Below, in pieces: positions 63,956-64,000 of a stretch of 64,000 bases of DNA. A model generated the notes under the pieces. That model did no database searches, was not told where the DNA came from, and worked only from the letters and a program-made list of their open reading frames with translations. Within the stretch, counting starts at the first letter, position 1. The number at the start of each line of letters is the position of its first letter. Position numbers and translations under genes: made by a program. The stretch comes from Planctomycetota bacterium (GTDB lineage: Bacteria > Planctomycetota > JAJSAM01 > JAJVHW01), in contig JAJFFG010000025.1 of NCBI GenBank assembly GCA_021776825.1, positions 49,264 through 113,263 of the forward strand. Reading direction: 5' to 3'.

Positions 63956-64000
63956 CCCTCACCCACCCGCCCCGACGCCGGGTCGCGCGTGCGACGGAGG

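Overview
The window reads as chromosomal DNA of a GC-rich (roughly two-thirds G+C) bacterium, most likely a deep-branching member of the Planctomycetota. The case rests on the gene types: several secreted HEAT-repeat proteins, PQQ-type propellers, DUF1570-like gluzincins, a PKD protein ending in a cytochrome-c motif, carboxypeptidase-regulatory-like surface proteins and lipoproteins. No ribosomal or other phylogenetic marker is present, so this is an inference and Myxococcota or Acidobacteriota are not excluded. I see 46 protein genes, no tRNA or rRNA, no CRISPR array and no transposase gene. Only one selenocysteine-type codon was found, and the machinery to read it is not in the window.

Layout. 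0.1-11.5 kb: envelope proteins (Cna-B-like protein, lipoprotein with an apparent ATT start, HEAT protein), PhzF, and a coupled DUF547/metallo-beta-lactamase pair. 11.5-14.6 kb: a TlpA-like selenoprotein (in-frame TGA in a U-G-P-C motif followed by a SECIS-like hairpin), an acyl-CoA synthetase and a small coiled-coil protein. 14.8-21.4 kb: a HEAT protein and a two-component system that share an upstream 17-bp motif. 21.4-31 kb: LRR, PKD-cytochrome and beta-helix proteins and an M28 peptidase. 31-44.8 kb: a coupled zinc-ribbon/redoxin/coiled-coil run, a PP2C phosphatase, a secretin-domain protein, a gluzincin, cystathionine beta-synthase and small membrane proteins. 44.8-50.6 kb: a Na+/H+ antiporter with a cyclic-nucleotide domain, a K+ channel with two RCK modules, and an HD hydrolase. 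50.7-56.9 kb: a five-gene, translationally coupled arsenosugar-type operon whose core is a PqqD/radical SAM/SPASM/ArsM fusion. 57-64 kb: propeller protein, lipoprotein, MATE exporter, sigma-54 activator, HEAT protein and a Phd/VapC toxin-antitoxin pair.

Non-coding structure. Two interleaved intergenic repeat families occupy 17.4-18.3, 26.1-27.6, 58.0-58.5 and 63.7-63.95 kb. Family A carries a GC-rich palindromic core (nine cores seen). Family B forms tandem units of about 155-195 bp. At 26.1-27.6 kb the B units flank an A element in opposite orientations, making a 1.45-kb nested inverted array. Two small MITE-like inverted-repeat elements lie at 29500-29567 and 62785-62976.

How the genes fit together. 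The strongest functional unit is the arsenic operon: arsenite methylation, a radical step and two glycosyltransferases are the activities expected for making an arsenosugar-like organoarsenical, with a membrane protein and a flavoprotein disulfide oxidoreductase alongside. The selenoprotein is a probable secreted thiol oxidoreductase. Most of the rest is envelope and extracytoplasmic protein architecture plus ion homeostasis.
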